From NCBI RefSeq assembly GCF_001649575.2, contig NC_051449.1, forward strand, positions 23,302,774-23,366,773: 64,000 nt of DNA, written 5' to 3'. Positions 10,690 to 20,652 of this stretch are shown here, piece after piece. A model generated the notes under the pieces. That model ran no database searches. It was not told where the DNA came from and was given only the letters and a program-made list of their open reading frames with translations. The DNA is from Kryptolebias marmoratus (lineage: Eukaryota > Chordata > Actinopteri > Cyprinodontiformes > Rivulidae). The first letter of the stretch is position 1; each line of letters starts with the position of its first letter. Both the position numbers and the translations under genes were made by a program.

Positions 10690-12179
10690 GACAGAAAAGC
10701 AAAATCAAACAAGTAATATAATAAAATCAAAATCATGTGAATTATCAAGCCAGGAAGATTGGGATCTATTGTCATTTTTTAACAGAACCATGCAAAAAAA
10801 GTCAGGTTAGTTTCTCAGTTCAACCAGTAATGTGTGTCTGTGTGGCTGTATAACAGCGTGTTTCAAGCCATGCCATTTTCAAAAGACCACAGGAAGCTCT
10901 AATTAGAGGTGGTGAAAAAGGTAGACTACTTTATATTTCATTGTTGTGAGCAGCATTGAACTAGAAGTGAACTATCTGTCTAACAAACACAAAAATATTC
11001 TCTCAGTCAGACTTCTGCTCATTCTCTGAACTCTTCATTCCACACGGTGTTAATAGAAATAGGGGAAAAAAAGAGTTTTCAAAATGTCTGGAGTCGCAGT
11101 GTAATGGAGGCAATGTTATGCATTACATTAAGACAATTTCTTTACATTTTTGGAGAGGAATGTTTCTGAAAAAGGAATGCAATGCTCCATTCAGACTGTT
11201 AACATTGTAAAAAAGCTCTGAAATTAGTAATTAAATAACCCTCTACTATTTATACATTCAGGCACTGAAAAATCACATGTCAATATGTAACTAAAAAAGA
11301 TAGTCGCTCTTTTTTTCCCTTGGTAAGAACAAGGAAACCAATACCTTGAAGTTGGCAAATGTGTAATTTTTTTCCTACCTTGTAGTAATGCCATATGCAT
11401 CCCATTTGCTATTCTTTCATGTGACAGTTTCTCCTTCCCCTTGAGTGCATTTTCAAACATTGACCTGAAGTCAGAGCTATAGTAGTTTCTCCTAAAGCTT
11501 TCAGTCTAACTATGGGAAAGAATCCATGACACTTTTCTTTAGTGAGGGAAATCAGATGATTTTTCTCACTTTCCTCTTTAGACAAACAGTTAAACAGACA
11601 GATGGGTAGACAGATGTCCTCCATTGCCTCAGAGGGCCAGCAGGTGAGCCGAGGCTCCACAGACCAACTTCCCCCATGTGGTTAAGGACTCTCCGGTGTG
11701 ACAGCCAGCTCTCACCCCAGCGACCCTGAACTCAGTCATTTTTTAACTATACAAGGGCTTTTACAAAAAAGCTAACTGGAACAGCCATACAATGGCTAAA
11801 ACATAAACCATATCTCTACTTTGTCTCGGTTTTCTGTCATTTTTTTTAAATATTTTTTTTTCTCCTTGTCTTTTGGGATGTAGTTGTGTTTTTTTGTAAT
11901 TATTTGTTTGCCTTTGTTCTTTTTTGAGTAGCTCCAATCCAGACCTGTGCTGAAAGGCTCAGTCATGTGGGGTTTTGGATTCTTTTGGTTGATAAAGAGG
12001 AGGAAAAAAAGGGGAGAGTAAGGGCAGAGAGCAGGTCACAGGTCAAGATATGGGTTCAATATTAGTCCAAGACATGGACTTGCAACTGGATACAGACACT
12101 TTGGATGGGACTGAATGAGGTGGTGCGTTTGTTCAGGAAAGGCTGGGCCTGATGGGTGATTACAGACGGTTTGTCAAGG
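10690..12179 (-). other. kcnn1 3' UTR and downstream region, limits unknown
   Basis: The transcript must continue to the left of the stop codon at 12180. I found no convincing polyadenylation signal close by; the nearest clean AATAAA on the minus strand is at 10471-10476, about 1.7 kb away. The region has poly-T and poly-A runs and no other gene. Confidence 0.35.
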
Positions 12180-12485
12180 TCATCCACTGTCAGAAGATGT
12201 GTGTGGCGCTGTTGATGGAGACCGCCGCCTACGTGTGGTGGAAGTCCATGATCGCTCGGAGTGTTCAGAGCGCTCTGATGCTAGAGAGGCAGGACGAAAG
12301 CGGTGAACAAAGCCATCCATGAAGTCCTGCTGCTGCTGGGTTATGGCTTGGGAGATGAGGCAGGGCAGTGCCTGCAAGCTGCCCGCCACCGAGTCCAGCT
12401 TGTCCTCTAGTGTGCCAATGCGCTTGTCCAGCTCCTCGCTGCGCTCCTGCAGCTCAGACACCAGGTCATACATCACATTCTGGGT
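12180..12485 (-). CDS. kcnn1: kcnn1 terminal coding exon with C-terminal coiled coil and stop
   Basis: This 306-base exon encodes 101 residues and a TGA stop. It begins TQNVMYDLVSELQERSEELD after an acceptor ending in CATTAG. Residues about 5-45 form a heptad-like coiled coil (RIGTLEDKLDSVAGSLQAL) of the type used for SK subunit assembly. A QQQQDF segment follows, and then a basic/serine tail ending RRRRSPSTAPHTSSDSG. That tail resembles the SK2/SK3 ending rather than the proline-rich mammalian SK1 ending as I remember it. No polyadenylation signal could be assigned; the 3' UTR continues to the left of 12180 for an unknown distance. Confidence 0.93.
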   Translation of the reverse strand, partial: TQNVMYDLVSELQERSEELDKRIGTLEDKLDSVAGSLQALPCLISQAITQQQQDFMDGFVHRFRPASLASERSEHSERSWTSTTRRRRSPSTAPHTSSDSG

Positions 12486-12489
12486 CTAA

Positions 12490-13020
12490 TGAAGGAGAGA
12501 CAGTAAATATGTTTGAGGAAGATAAAGGAACAGAGAGGAGGAACAGAGGAATAAAGAAAAGGCTTTTTTTTTACAAATTAATTTTGATCATATTAATCAT
12601 AATATCATAAAAACAGCAGATACAAATACAGTTAATGAAAAAAAGAACACATTCATAAATTTATATGCCAACAAGCTAAGTTTTCCTTACTCAGTGTAAA
12701 GAGAAGGAAACACTGAGGAAGCAAGAAGGAGGGTGGGGGATTGCATAGTTTCAGCATGTAAGCAGAGATTTTATCTCTCCATAGATTTAACAACCAGCCT
12801 TGCCCATCCACTTAAAAGCAGAGAAGGCTTTTAATACTTTATGTATTTGACTGACATAATCCATTTATGTAATTAAAAGTGTCTCCATTATTTAGGCACT
12901 TATTGTTCAGCAGAGACTGCAGTGCTGGCCAGCATTACAGTAAATGATAGCTGCTATAAACCCTTGAAATTCTTGTAGCAGAATAAAGCAATTTTCTAAG
13001 TTAAAACTGTGATTATACAG
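12490..13020. other. Intron, no recognised feature
   Basis: AT-rich intronic sequence upstream of the terminal kcnn1 exon. No repeat or gene was recognised in it. Confidence 0.5.
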
Positions 13021-13024
13021 TATA

Positions 13025-13255
13025 TATCATCCATCCACTCATTTTCTTTACCCGCTTTTCTGTGCAGGGTTACGGGGAAGCTGGTGCCGAAATCCAGCAG
13101 TCACTGGTACAGGTTGCAAGTCCATCACAGGGACACATAGAGACAAACAAGACAAACAACCGTTCATGCTGTCACTCACACCTAGTGACAACTTAGAGTA
13201 ATCGTACACACACACACACACACACACGACACCACAAACAGGATTAAGAAACAAG
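13025..13255 (-). repeat. SINE/LINE 3' fragment with CATC tail and (CA)n
   Basis: On the minus strand it reads 'gtccctgtgatggacttgca', then 'ggcaccagcttccccgtaac', then AAAGCGGGTAAAGAAAATGAG and a (GGAT) tail. This is the same core and tail seen at 36.5 kb on the plus strand. It includes a (CA)n run at 13206-13227. Confidence 0.6.
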
Positions 13256-13280
13256 GGAAAGCCCTGGCAGAGACCAACTG

Positions 13281-13348
13281 CCACTGTTACTGTCTACCCT
13301 GTTACAGTTTTAATTAGTAACAGGGTGGACATGTAACAGGGTGGACAT
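13281..13348. repeat. Palindrome built from a 16-base unit GTAACAGGGTGGACAT
   Basis: Two perfect tandem copies of GTAACAGGGTGGACAT lie at 13317-13332 and 13333-13348. The complement with one change (TGTCTACCCTGTTAC) lies at 13291-13305, preceded by a partial second inverted unit. Arms of about 28 bases can therefore pair around a short AT loop. A further copy with one change (GAAACAGGGTGGACAT) is at 13830-13845. Confidence 0.8.
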
Positions 13349-14270
13349 GAGAGGGCTAGAAAAGTTTGTTTCCTCCATAGATTCTTGTTTCCGGCTATTT
13401 TTATGATAAGTTTGTCTGTCATTTACAGTTTTCAAAAAGATATACTGCCTTGTTTGAATTATATGTTGTGCTGTTCACACAACATGTGTTCAACATGCTG
13501 CCCCCCTCCCCCCTTCATATCAATTGAATATAAACAACGAAGATTCTGCTTTGTTTTGTAAATACAAACAGTGAATAAATTACATATGTCAATCAGTAAA
13601 AAATAAAACAAAGTTACATTTCAATAGCTTTTTATTCTGAAAGGGATGGGTTAAAATTATATTGTGACTTCATAGGAACAAGTCTACTTTCAAGATAATT
13701 TAGTTTATGAATACTCTTTTAAAAAAGTAATTTTAAAGGGAAAATTAGGGACAGGTCAGTTCTTTGAATATGTAAATTCTACATAATTATCTTTTCAAAA
13801 CACTACCTAATTACAGATAAGTATGTCCTGAAACAGGGTGGACATTTGATCCTTGTCTAATGCAAAGAATTTGAAAAAAAGCAGGACAGCATGATATCCT
13901 GAGCTTGACCAATATCATTTTCTTTCTTCATCTGATTAAAATTAATTAATAAAATTAAGAAAAAAATAATAATTATGAAAAGTTACCATGGTCAATTGAC
14001 GCCAAATAGTAGGAATGACCTAGCTCTTACATTTACTTATACAAAAATTAAATAGCCTTTTAAAGCTACCCTGGCACCCCATTTTAGCACACCACATATG
14101 AGTTTTTTTTAGATCCACAAAACACATGTGGACAGGACAGTCTAACTTTCTTATCAACTCTGCAAAGGTGAAGATCTGGTCTATTCTGGTCCACAGGATT
14201 AAAAGACACAGTGCTCCACTTGTATCTTAAGTTTGAAGATTGGTCAGTCTTCGTTCTAACACTCAGGAGT
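13349..14270. other. Intron, no recognised feature apart from one 16-mer copy
   Basis: AT-rich sequence. The isolated copy of the 16-base unit at 13830-13845 is its only distinctive signal. No gene. Confidence 0.45.
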
Positions 14271-14279
14271 AAAGCTTCC

Positions 14280-15460
14280 TTAGGAGGCTAAGCAGTATGG
14301 TGCCCCAGTAGTTGGAACAGACTGTCTGGTCCTCCTTTCACAGGTGTTTTCCGGGTCCTACATGCAACACTGAAGAGGCATGAGTACCATAACAACCCAC
14401 AAGGTCCAAAGCCTTCAGCATCTCAGAGCAAATCTTGTCCATTCCTGGCACCCTGCCGTTGGGAAGCTTTTAAATTATCTTGGCAACTTCTGGCAAGGAA
14501 TGGGACTTGCCCTCCTTCGAGTCCTCAGAATCCACCTCAGTGGTGGACACTGTGACCTGATTAAAAAGATCTTCAAAGGTTTCCTTTCACTGCCCCAAAA
14601 TATCCACAGTCCATATCAGCAGTTTCCAACTCAAAGCAATCACACTCTGGAGAAAGTTATTTTTTCTTCTCTGAATTGTTGAACTGTTTGCCAGAACCTC
14701 ACTGAGACCAACAAAAAGTCCTTCTTCATGGCCTCCCCAAATTCCACCCATGATGAAAATTTTGGTTTTGCAACCACAGAAGCTGGAGTCCTTCTGGCCA
14801 TTCTGTACCTGTCAGCTGCTTCAGGAACTCTCTGGGACAGCCAAGCATTAAAGGCCCCCTTCTTCAGCTTGGCACCATTCATTGCTGCTGGTATCTACCA
14901 ATGAGCCCTCCAGTTGCTGTAGCGATTGTCATCAATGACCTTCAGGCCACATCTCTTGAGTATGAGTATGGCCCATACAGATTTGTTGGTCCTGACTAAC
15001 CTGTGTCTAAACATTGTGCTTTTTATTGACAGCCCTCGCATAGCCTGAAAGTCTAGGTGAGGGCTAGAAAGAAAAGATTCAGATTAGAGAGGGTGTTCCT
15101 CCCAATTACACTTCTCTAGGTGACTCAGACATACTTCAGATAAGTATTGATGTCTTGCAGGAAAAGAATGGAATCTCCAGATATCACCCTTTTTAGGACA
15201 CCTTAAGGAAGCCTTTAAGCCTTAAAGAAAACTGGGTAATCTGAACTACTGTTTGGTACATAAGCACAAACAACAGTCAGAATCTTACCTCCTGCAGCTC
15301 ATAGTTGTGGAGAGGTAACCCTCTCATTCATTGGCAAGAATTCCAACAATGAGGTGTTCAAGTTGTGGCTCTGCCTCTGTGCAACTTCTTAGTAGGGCAG
15401 AGACCAGTCCCTCTCCAAGAAGTGAGTAATGTATAATGTGAGCCAATCTATATCTAGCTG
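14280..15460 (-). mobile_element. LINE copy 2, relic of endonuclease-RT linker region
   Basis: The minus strand encodes a fragment KLKKGAFNAWLS...PEAADRYRMARR...[12 protein letters not shown] (14640-14882). It is homologous to the [14 protein letters not shown]...[12 protein letters not shown] segment of LINE copy 4 at 45418-45540. Decayed reverse transcriptase start lies to the left (to about 14280), and endonuclease-derived sequence to the right. It is heavily frameshifted and divergent, so it is older than copy 4. Confidence 0.65.
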
Positions 15461-15489
15461 GTATCACTCACCTCACACACAAACTCCAG

Positions 15490-15882
15490 TTTTTTTCTGA
15501 GTAAGACACCACTACCGCAACTGTCAAATTTGTGCTAGGTTGTTTTCATGACCTTGTCATGGTGATGGTTGTAGTCTAGACATGAGACCAGGCAGGGTCA
15601 GTCTTGCTTCAGATTCCAAAAGCAAGCCATTCTGTTATGCACAACTGCCACATCATGAATATGCTACCACCCCTGCCACCATGCTCCAACCAGTATTGAT
15701 ACACTGCCACCACAATAACAAAACTCCACAACCTTTCTACAACAATTTTGTACATGCGCAAAACCCTCCATGACCTATAACACTATATTATATGTAAAGG
15801 GGAATCCACTGCATTTGTAACACATGCATGAAGACATCACCAAGACCCTGCAAAGATCATCCAGTGTGAAAGGGCCCTTAAC
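15490..15882 (+). mobile_element. MITE family C, 3' part
   Basis: Ends in CCAGTGTGAAAGGGCCCTTA, the same terminal repeat as the copies ending at 20652, 29308 and 41355. The interior (GCCACCATGCTCC..., 'aacacatgcatgaagacatc') is shared with those copies. The 5' terminal repeat is missing. Confidence 0.6.
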
Positions 15883-16008
15883 AACAATGGGTAACTTACT
15901 AAGAAACCAACTTAATTCCCAAATTATTCTCCTCACACCTTTTTGATTGTGGCTGTTTCTTCTAAAACCTATTCTTTTCTGGTCTCTTTGACACCTGTTA
16001 GGCTTGTA

Positions 16009-16245
16009 ATTACCTCTGCCAAGGAGGTTATGCTATTGATAGTCTGTTTGTTTGTCTGTTTGTTAGCAAGATTACATAAAAACTAATAATCAGATTTGGA
16101 TTACATTTTCCGGAAATGTTGGGTTTTTACAAAAAAACAACAATTGATAAAATCTTTATGGTGATCCAGATCATGATCTGGATCTCATAGTTTTTTATTG
16201 ATGATATGGCCTTGGCAAAGGTTTGTGTTCTCTGAGTGCCTCTAG
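16009..16245 (+). mobile_element. Helitron-like repeat family B, copy 1
   Basis: Starts TTACCTCTGCCAAGGAGGTT and ends at a CTCTGAGTG stem followed by CTAG. The interior includes (TTTG)n, 'caagattacataaaaactaa' and GGTGATCCAGATCA. Copies 2 (52189-52392) and 3 (52916-53103) have the same order. A 3' hairpin plus CTAG is the hallmark of Helitron ends. Confidence 0.65.
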
Positions 16246-16726
16246 TTATAATGCTATAATTTTTATATTGCATGTTTATTTGATATTTTCAACCATTTCT
16301 GTGCCAAAGCTTTCATACGGATTTTTCTTTTTGAAGATTTTGTTATTTGAATGGCCATTCCATTTAATGCAACTTAAGTGCAGAATTCTACCCTACCTCT
16401 AGCCCACTGACTGCTTGAAATAGGCACCAGCTTCCCCACGAACCGGAAAGGAGAAGCAGGTTTAGAAAATAAATGTTGTAGAGATAGCATTAAAACTGAT
16501 TAAGACATAAAACTGTAATACAGGCACCCCTAATTCTGGGATCATCTTTCTGGTCAACAAATGAAAGCAAAAGAAAAACTTAAAAGAGATAGTGACTGGA
16601 AGTAACACTTTCCAAGTGAATGCATATCAGTTTTTGTTTAACTGAAAATGATCATTTTAAAGGAATCAATCAACTTTAATGTACACTATTGGCTGTTTAG
16701 CAAAAACAAATCACAGTGTGTATTTA

Positions 16727-17002
<276 letters not shown>

Positions 17003-17084
17003 TCAAATTCTGTTAGGAATTTTATTGATGAAGCTGAAAAAATAAACATGCGTTCCAAAACCTTTTTGTCATAATTGTGCAAAC

Positions 17085-17345
17085 ATATACTGTATATATT
17101 GTTTATGTATATATACAGTAGAAAAAGATGTGTATATAAGCAAGCATAATTGGTCTTGATAAATACAAAACCAACCAAAACATGCAGAAAAACAGAAGCA
17201 TACTACACTCATTTAGAAAAACTAAAGATTGTAACCTTTTATTTTTCATCATAACAAAATCAATTTTATGACAGTGTAAATGTTTAAGCAGCAGGAAGCA
17301 GGATGTGCTGAGAAATAGTTTTGATTCTATGACATCTTATTACAA
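17085..17345. other. Intron, no recognised feature
   Basis: AT-rich, with short ATATA runs near 17090-17130. No gene or known repeat was recognised. Confidence 0.4.
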
Positions 17346-17971
17346 ATAGGGGTGGGCGATGTGACAGTCTTATATTCACTGTTTAGGGGAAGTTCTTTCC
17401 ATAATAACTTGTTGGAATCCTCAGATTACATTTTTATTGCAGCAAAGACTTTTCATGTAAAACTCTATCCACAATTCAATTGTAATGTTGCACCGTCTTT
17501 CTCACTATTTGTAGAGGTGGGACAAAACACTTCAGCTTATCATCTTTGTTATTCACAAGTGTGATATATGATATATGATAGCAAGGTGGCAGATTGCCAG
17601 CTATGATGTGACAAAGTATTCAAACTAACTTTTAAGTTTTGTGTGAACAAGACAAACATTGGTGTGAAATCTGAAATCGGTTTTGGTAATAGTAAGTGTC
17701 TGTTAGAAATGACCGTTGAGCTAAAGCTTCAACGAAAACAGTAGGTGTTTTTCAAACAAAGACTTAAAAATGACTCTCTGAGGATTATAAAAACTGTTAG
17801 GCCAAGATGAAGCACTTACAGAGACCAAAGTGTTTGCTTTTGCACCGCGAGGAAAACACTGTTATCGCAAAACACTCATCCAGCAGTCAGCACAGCTACG
17901 TCACAAGGGACATTTATCATCATAACATAAACAACAACAATAGTTAGAGTTGTATGTTTTGTGTTTTGGTT

Positions 17972-18060
17972 TAGGCCCCCTTCACATTGGTTGACAGTCC
18001 AGTTACACCTTCCAAACCTATTAGAACCAAGGATATGGTTTATAATTGTTTTTTTTTTTG
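17972..18060 (+). mobile_element. MITE family C, 5' end fragment
   Basis: TTAGGCCCCCTTCACATTGG and the following TTGACAGTCC match the left end of the copy at 40736 (AAGGCCCCTTTCACATTGG then TTGATGATCC). The rest of the element is not recognisable after the poly-T run. Confidence 0.5.
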
Positions 18061-18381
18061 ATGAGTAGTGCCAGAACAGTTTATGGAATGTATACAACAG
18101 AGACACATTAACAAATGGCTGACCGAGACCTTCTATATTGAAAGCCAGTGTTTGTAAGTAATTTGGCTTCTATGAAATCAAAGAGAAAAATGACGTTGTC
18201 AAGAGCTGCACTAAATGCAAGCTGAGTACAAGTTTCTACCCAGAGGAGGAAGCAGAAAAAAGCCACTGCTAACAAGAGGACAATCGAGCAACATAAAAAA
18301 GCCCACTGCAACTTTTATTGTGAAGGACTTGGGTCTGCATTCAGTGGCTGGAAACAGGGCCTTGTGCGCTTTGTTTTGGGG

Positions 18382-18595
18382 ATGGCTGTGGATCAGTGGC
18401 TAGTGCAGTAAATGAGATAGTTGTAGGTTCAATTCCACCAGTATGCCACATGTTAAAGTGTCACTGGGCAAGACACTGAACCTCCAGTGTATGAATGTGA
18501 TCTAAAGAACAGATTGTGTTGCAAAGCTTTGAATAGCCTGATTGGCTAGAAAGGTGCTATGAGTACAGTCCATTTGCCATTTGTATTGCACTTTG
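18382..18595 (+). repeat. tRNA-derived SINE
   Basis: A tRNA-like head (GGATCAGTGGCTAGTGCAG as box A region, GGTTCAATTCCACC as box B) is followed by 'cactgggcaagacactgaac' and ends 'tacagtccatttgccatttg'. This is the layout of common teleost SINEs. The head is too degenerate to be a working tRNA gene. Confidence 0.75.
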
Positions 18596-18944
18596 GAGCC
18601 ACAACAGAACATAATCATCCTTTGTCAAATATATTAACAGCCATTCTTGCACTCTGCAACAGGACCAAAAACAAAGTTGTGGAACCACTGAAAAAGTGGG
18701 CAAGATAGCTCTAACATGCGATGGACAGCCACAGAATCTTATGTGACCATACTCAGCAATTTTAATCATTTTATGTTTATTTAGGTCCCATAATTTTGCT
18801 TGAATGAAAACTATTTTATTTCACAGTGTGGAGCAAAATGTTTAGCTTATTTTTGGTCTGAGAGATTCTATGTTTGGGATTTTGTTTGATGTGTGTGAAT
18901 GGAAGCATCAAGATGCATTGATAATCATTTTATAATCACATTAC

Positions 18945-20652
18945 AGCCCTCTCAGTCATAAACAAATAGTGAGGTGCCTGAAGAATCCCACCTCTAATTA
19001 GAACATGGCTGGATCACAGCAATTTCAAACCTCAGGAGTGAATTTTCTGCATTCCTGAGAAGCTTTCCTATGTCCTTCTCACATTCTATATGTGAGCAGT
19101 ATTTCCATGACAATTACACCCACACTGCACCACACCCAGAGCCCTATGTTGCATGACTTTCTTGGGCCGCATCTAGATGCAGCCATGCACTAGAAGATTC
19201 TGCCATACTAACACAATGCTACTTCCACAAGTAGCAGATCTGCACTAGGTTGTTTCCATGATCTTGTCTTGATCTGCAGGACTTTCCCATACAGTGCCTA
19301 AAAAGAGTACACTTTGGATGTTTTACCCTTTTATAATTATCATAAATCAATCATGGTCAATATAAATTAAAGTTCTTTACAAAAAAACATTTCAAAGCAA
19401 CCTTCAATGTCAAAGTGAAATCAAACTTTTATAGAGTAATTCCAGCTAAATAAAAATATATAATGTATAAAAAGTGATCGCATAAATATTTACCCCCTTT
19501 AAAGTGACTACTAAGCGAGTTCTCTCCATCTCATCTGCTGAAGCTTGGAACTCCTTCAGGGTCATGGGTGTCTTGGTGGTCTCTCTCAATATTCTCCTTC
19601 TTCACAGTCACTCTGCCCTTGGTAGATTTACACATGTCCCATATTTCTTCCATTTCTTGATGACTGATTTAACATAACTTCTGGGGATGGTTAGGGCCTT
19701 GGAATCTTTTTTGTGTCCATCCTCTGACTTGTACTTTTCAAAAATCTTTTCCCTGAGTTGAATTAGGACACACTTTAAAGGGGTAAATATTTATGCAACC
19801 ACTTATTTTACAAGATTTTTTTTATTTAATTGGCATCAGTCTGTGGAAATTTGATTTCCCTTTGACATGGAAGAAGTTCTTTTTGTTTGTTTTTTGTTTT
19901 TGTAAAGAAGGACAATTTATTATTTATTATTTTGACCACGATTGATTTATACCAGCAATAAAAGGGTAAAGCATCCAAGGGGGTGAATACTTTCAATAGA
20001 CACTGTATATATGGGTTTCTGGGCCTCTTCCATTAGCTCCACCATTTTTACTTCTCTACAGCAGGCATGATCATGATGAGCGCAAGTGCTTCTTCTTTTG
20101 CATTCAAAAGGCAAATGAAGGACAGCTAAGTATGCAGCATTTTTGGCACATGGAGAGTGTGGATTTTGCAGCCGTGTGGTGAGAACATAGTGAGAGAATG
20201 GTGCAATCCTACTGTAGCGAGAGCAGCGGCAAGGCACTATGTGTGTTGCAGTCACGCAGCCAGGGATGTTGGAACAACTTTGAGTGCTGTCAGCACAGTG
20301 TAGGCACAATGGTTTTATAGAATGTAGCCAGTCTGGGCAGTCCTGCTTTAGATTTGTAATGGCCAAACCATGCTAATGAGTGTGGGCCTCATGCTATAGA
20401 TACGTTGTCCCTGCTACCACCATGCTTCCCCATGCTCCACCATGATACACTGATACCATGGTAATAAACCACTCCAACCTCTCTACAAAAGTCCTATGCA
20501 TGCCCAAAACCTTCTGCATCATGCATAACTTGGAGCCCATTGCGTTCTTCACAAGCTCCTGAAAACTTCTCTAAGACCCACCAAGATCGCCCATGTTCTA
20601 GCTGATTTTTAACACCATTTCAGTGTTGTCATTCAGTGTAAAGGGGGCCTTA
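18945..20652 (+). mobile_element. MITE family C, copy interrupted by a Tc1-type MITE
   Basis: The left part (ACATGGCTGGATCACAGC, then GATGCAGCCATGCACTAGAAG, then ACACAATGCTA) aligns with 28630-28870. The right part (20340-20652) aligns with 29040-29308 and ends CAGTGTAAAGGGGGCCTTAA. The inserted element at 19292-20005 explains the extra length. The left end is uncertain. Confidence 0.6.
19292..20005. mobile_element. Tc1/mariner-type non-autonomous element, complete ends
   Basis: The left end CAGTGCCTAAAAAGAGTACA...TTGGATGTTTTACCCTTTTA is mirrored by the right end TAAAAGGGTAAAGCATCCAA...ACTTTCAATAGACACTG. TA at 19290-19291 and 20006-20007 is the target duplication. The inverted repeats reach about 100 bases and include matching ATCAATCATGGTCAA and TTGACCACGATTGAT segments. 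No transposase remains. Confidence 0.8.

Noticed and set aside
10521..10810. Open frames of Ile-Tyr repeats on both strands
   Set aside because: They are translations of the (TA)n microsatellite.
18382..18460. tRNA gene
   Set aside because: Box A- and B-like motifs are present, but no cloverleaf can be formed and the downstream body is SINE-like.
19947..20366. 139-codon minus-strand frame with many Cys and His
   Set aside because: It spans the boundary between a Tc1-type MITE and a family C MITE and lacks any regular zinc-finger spacing.
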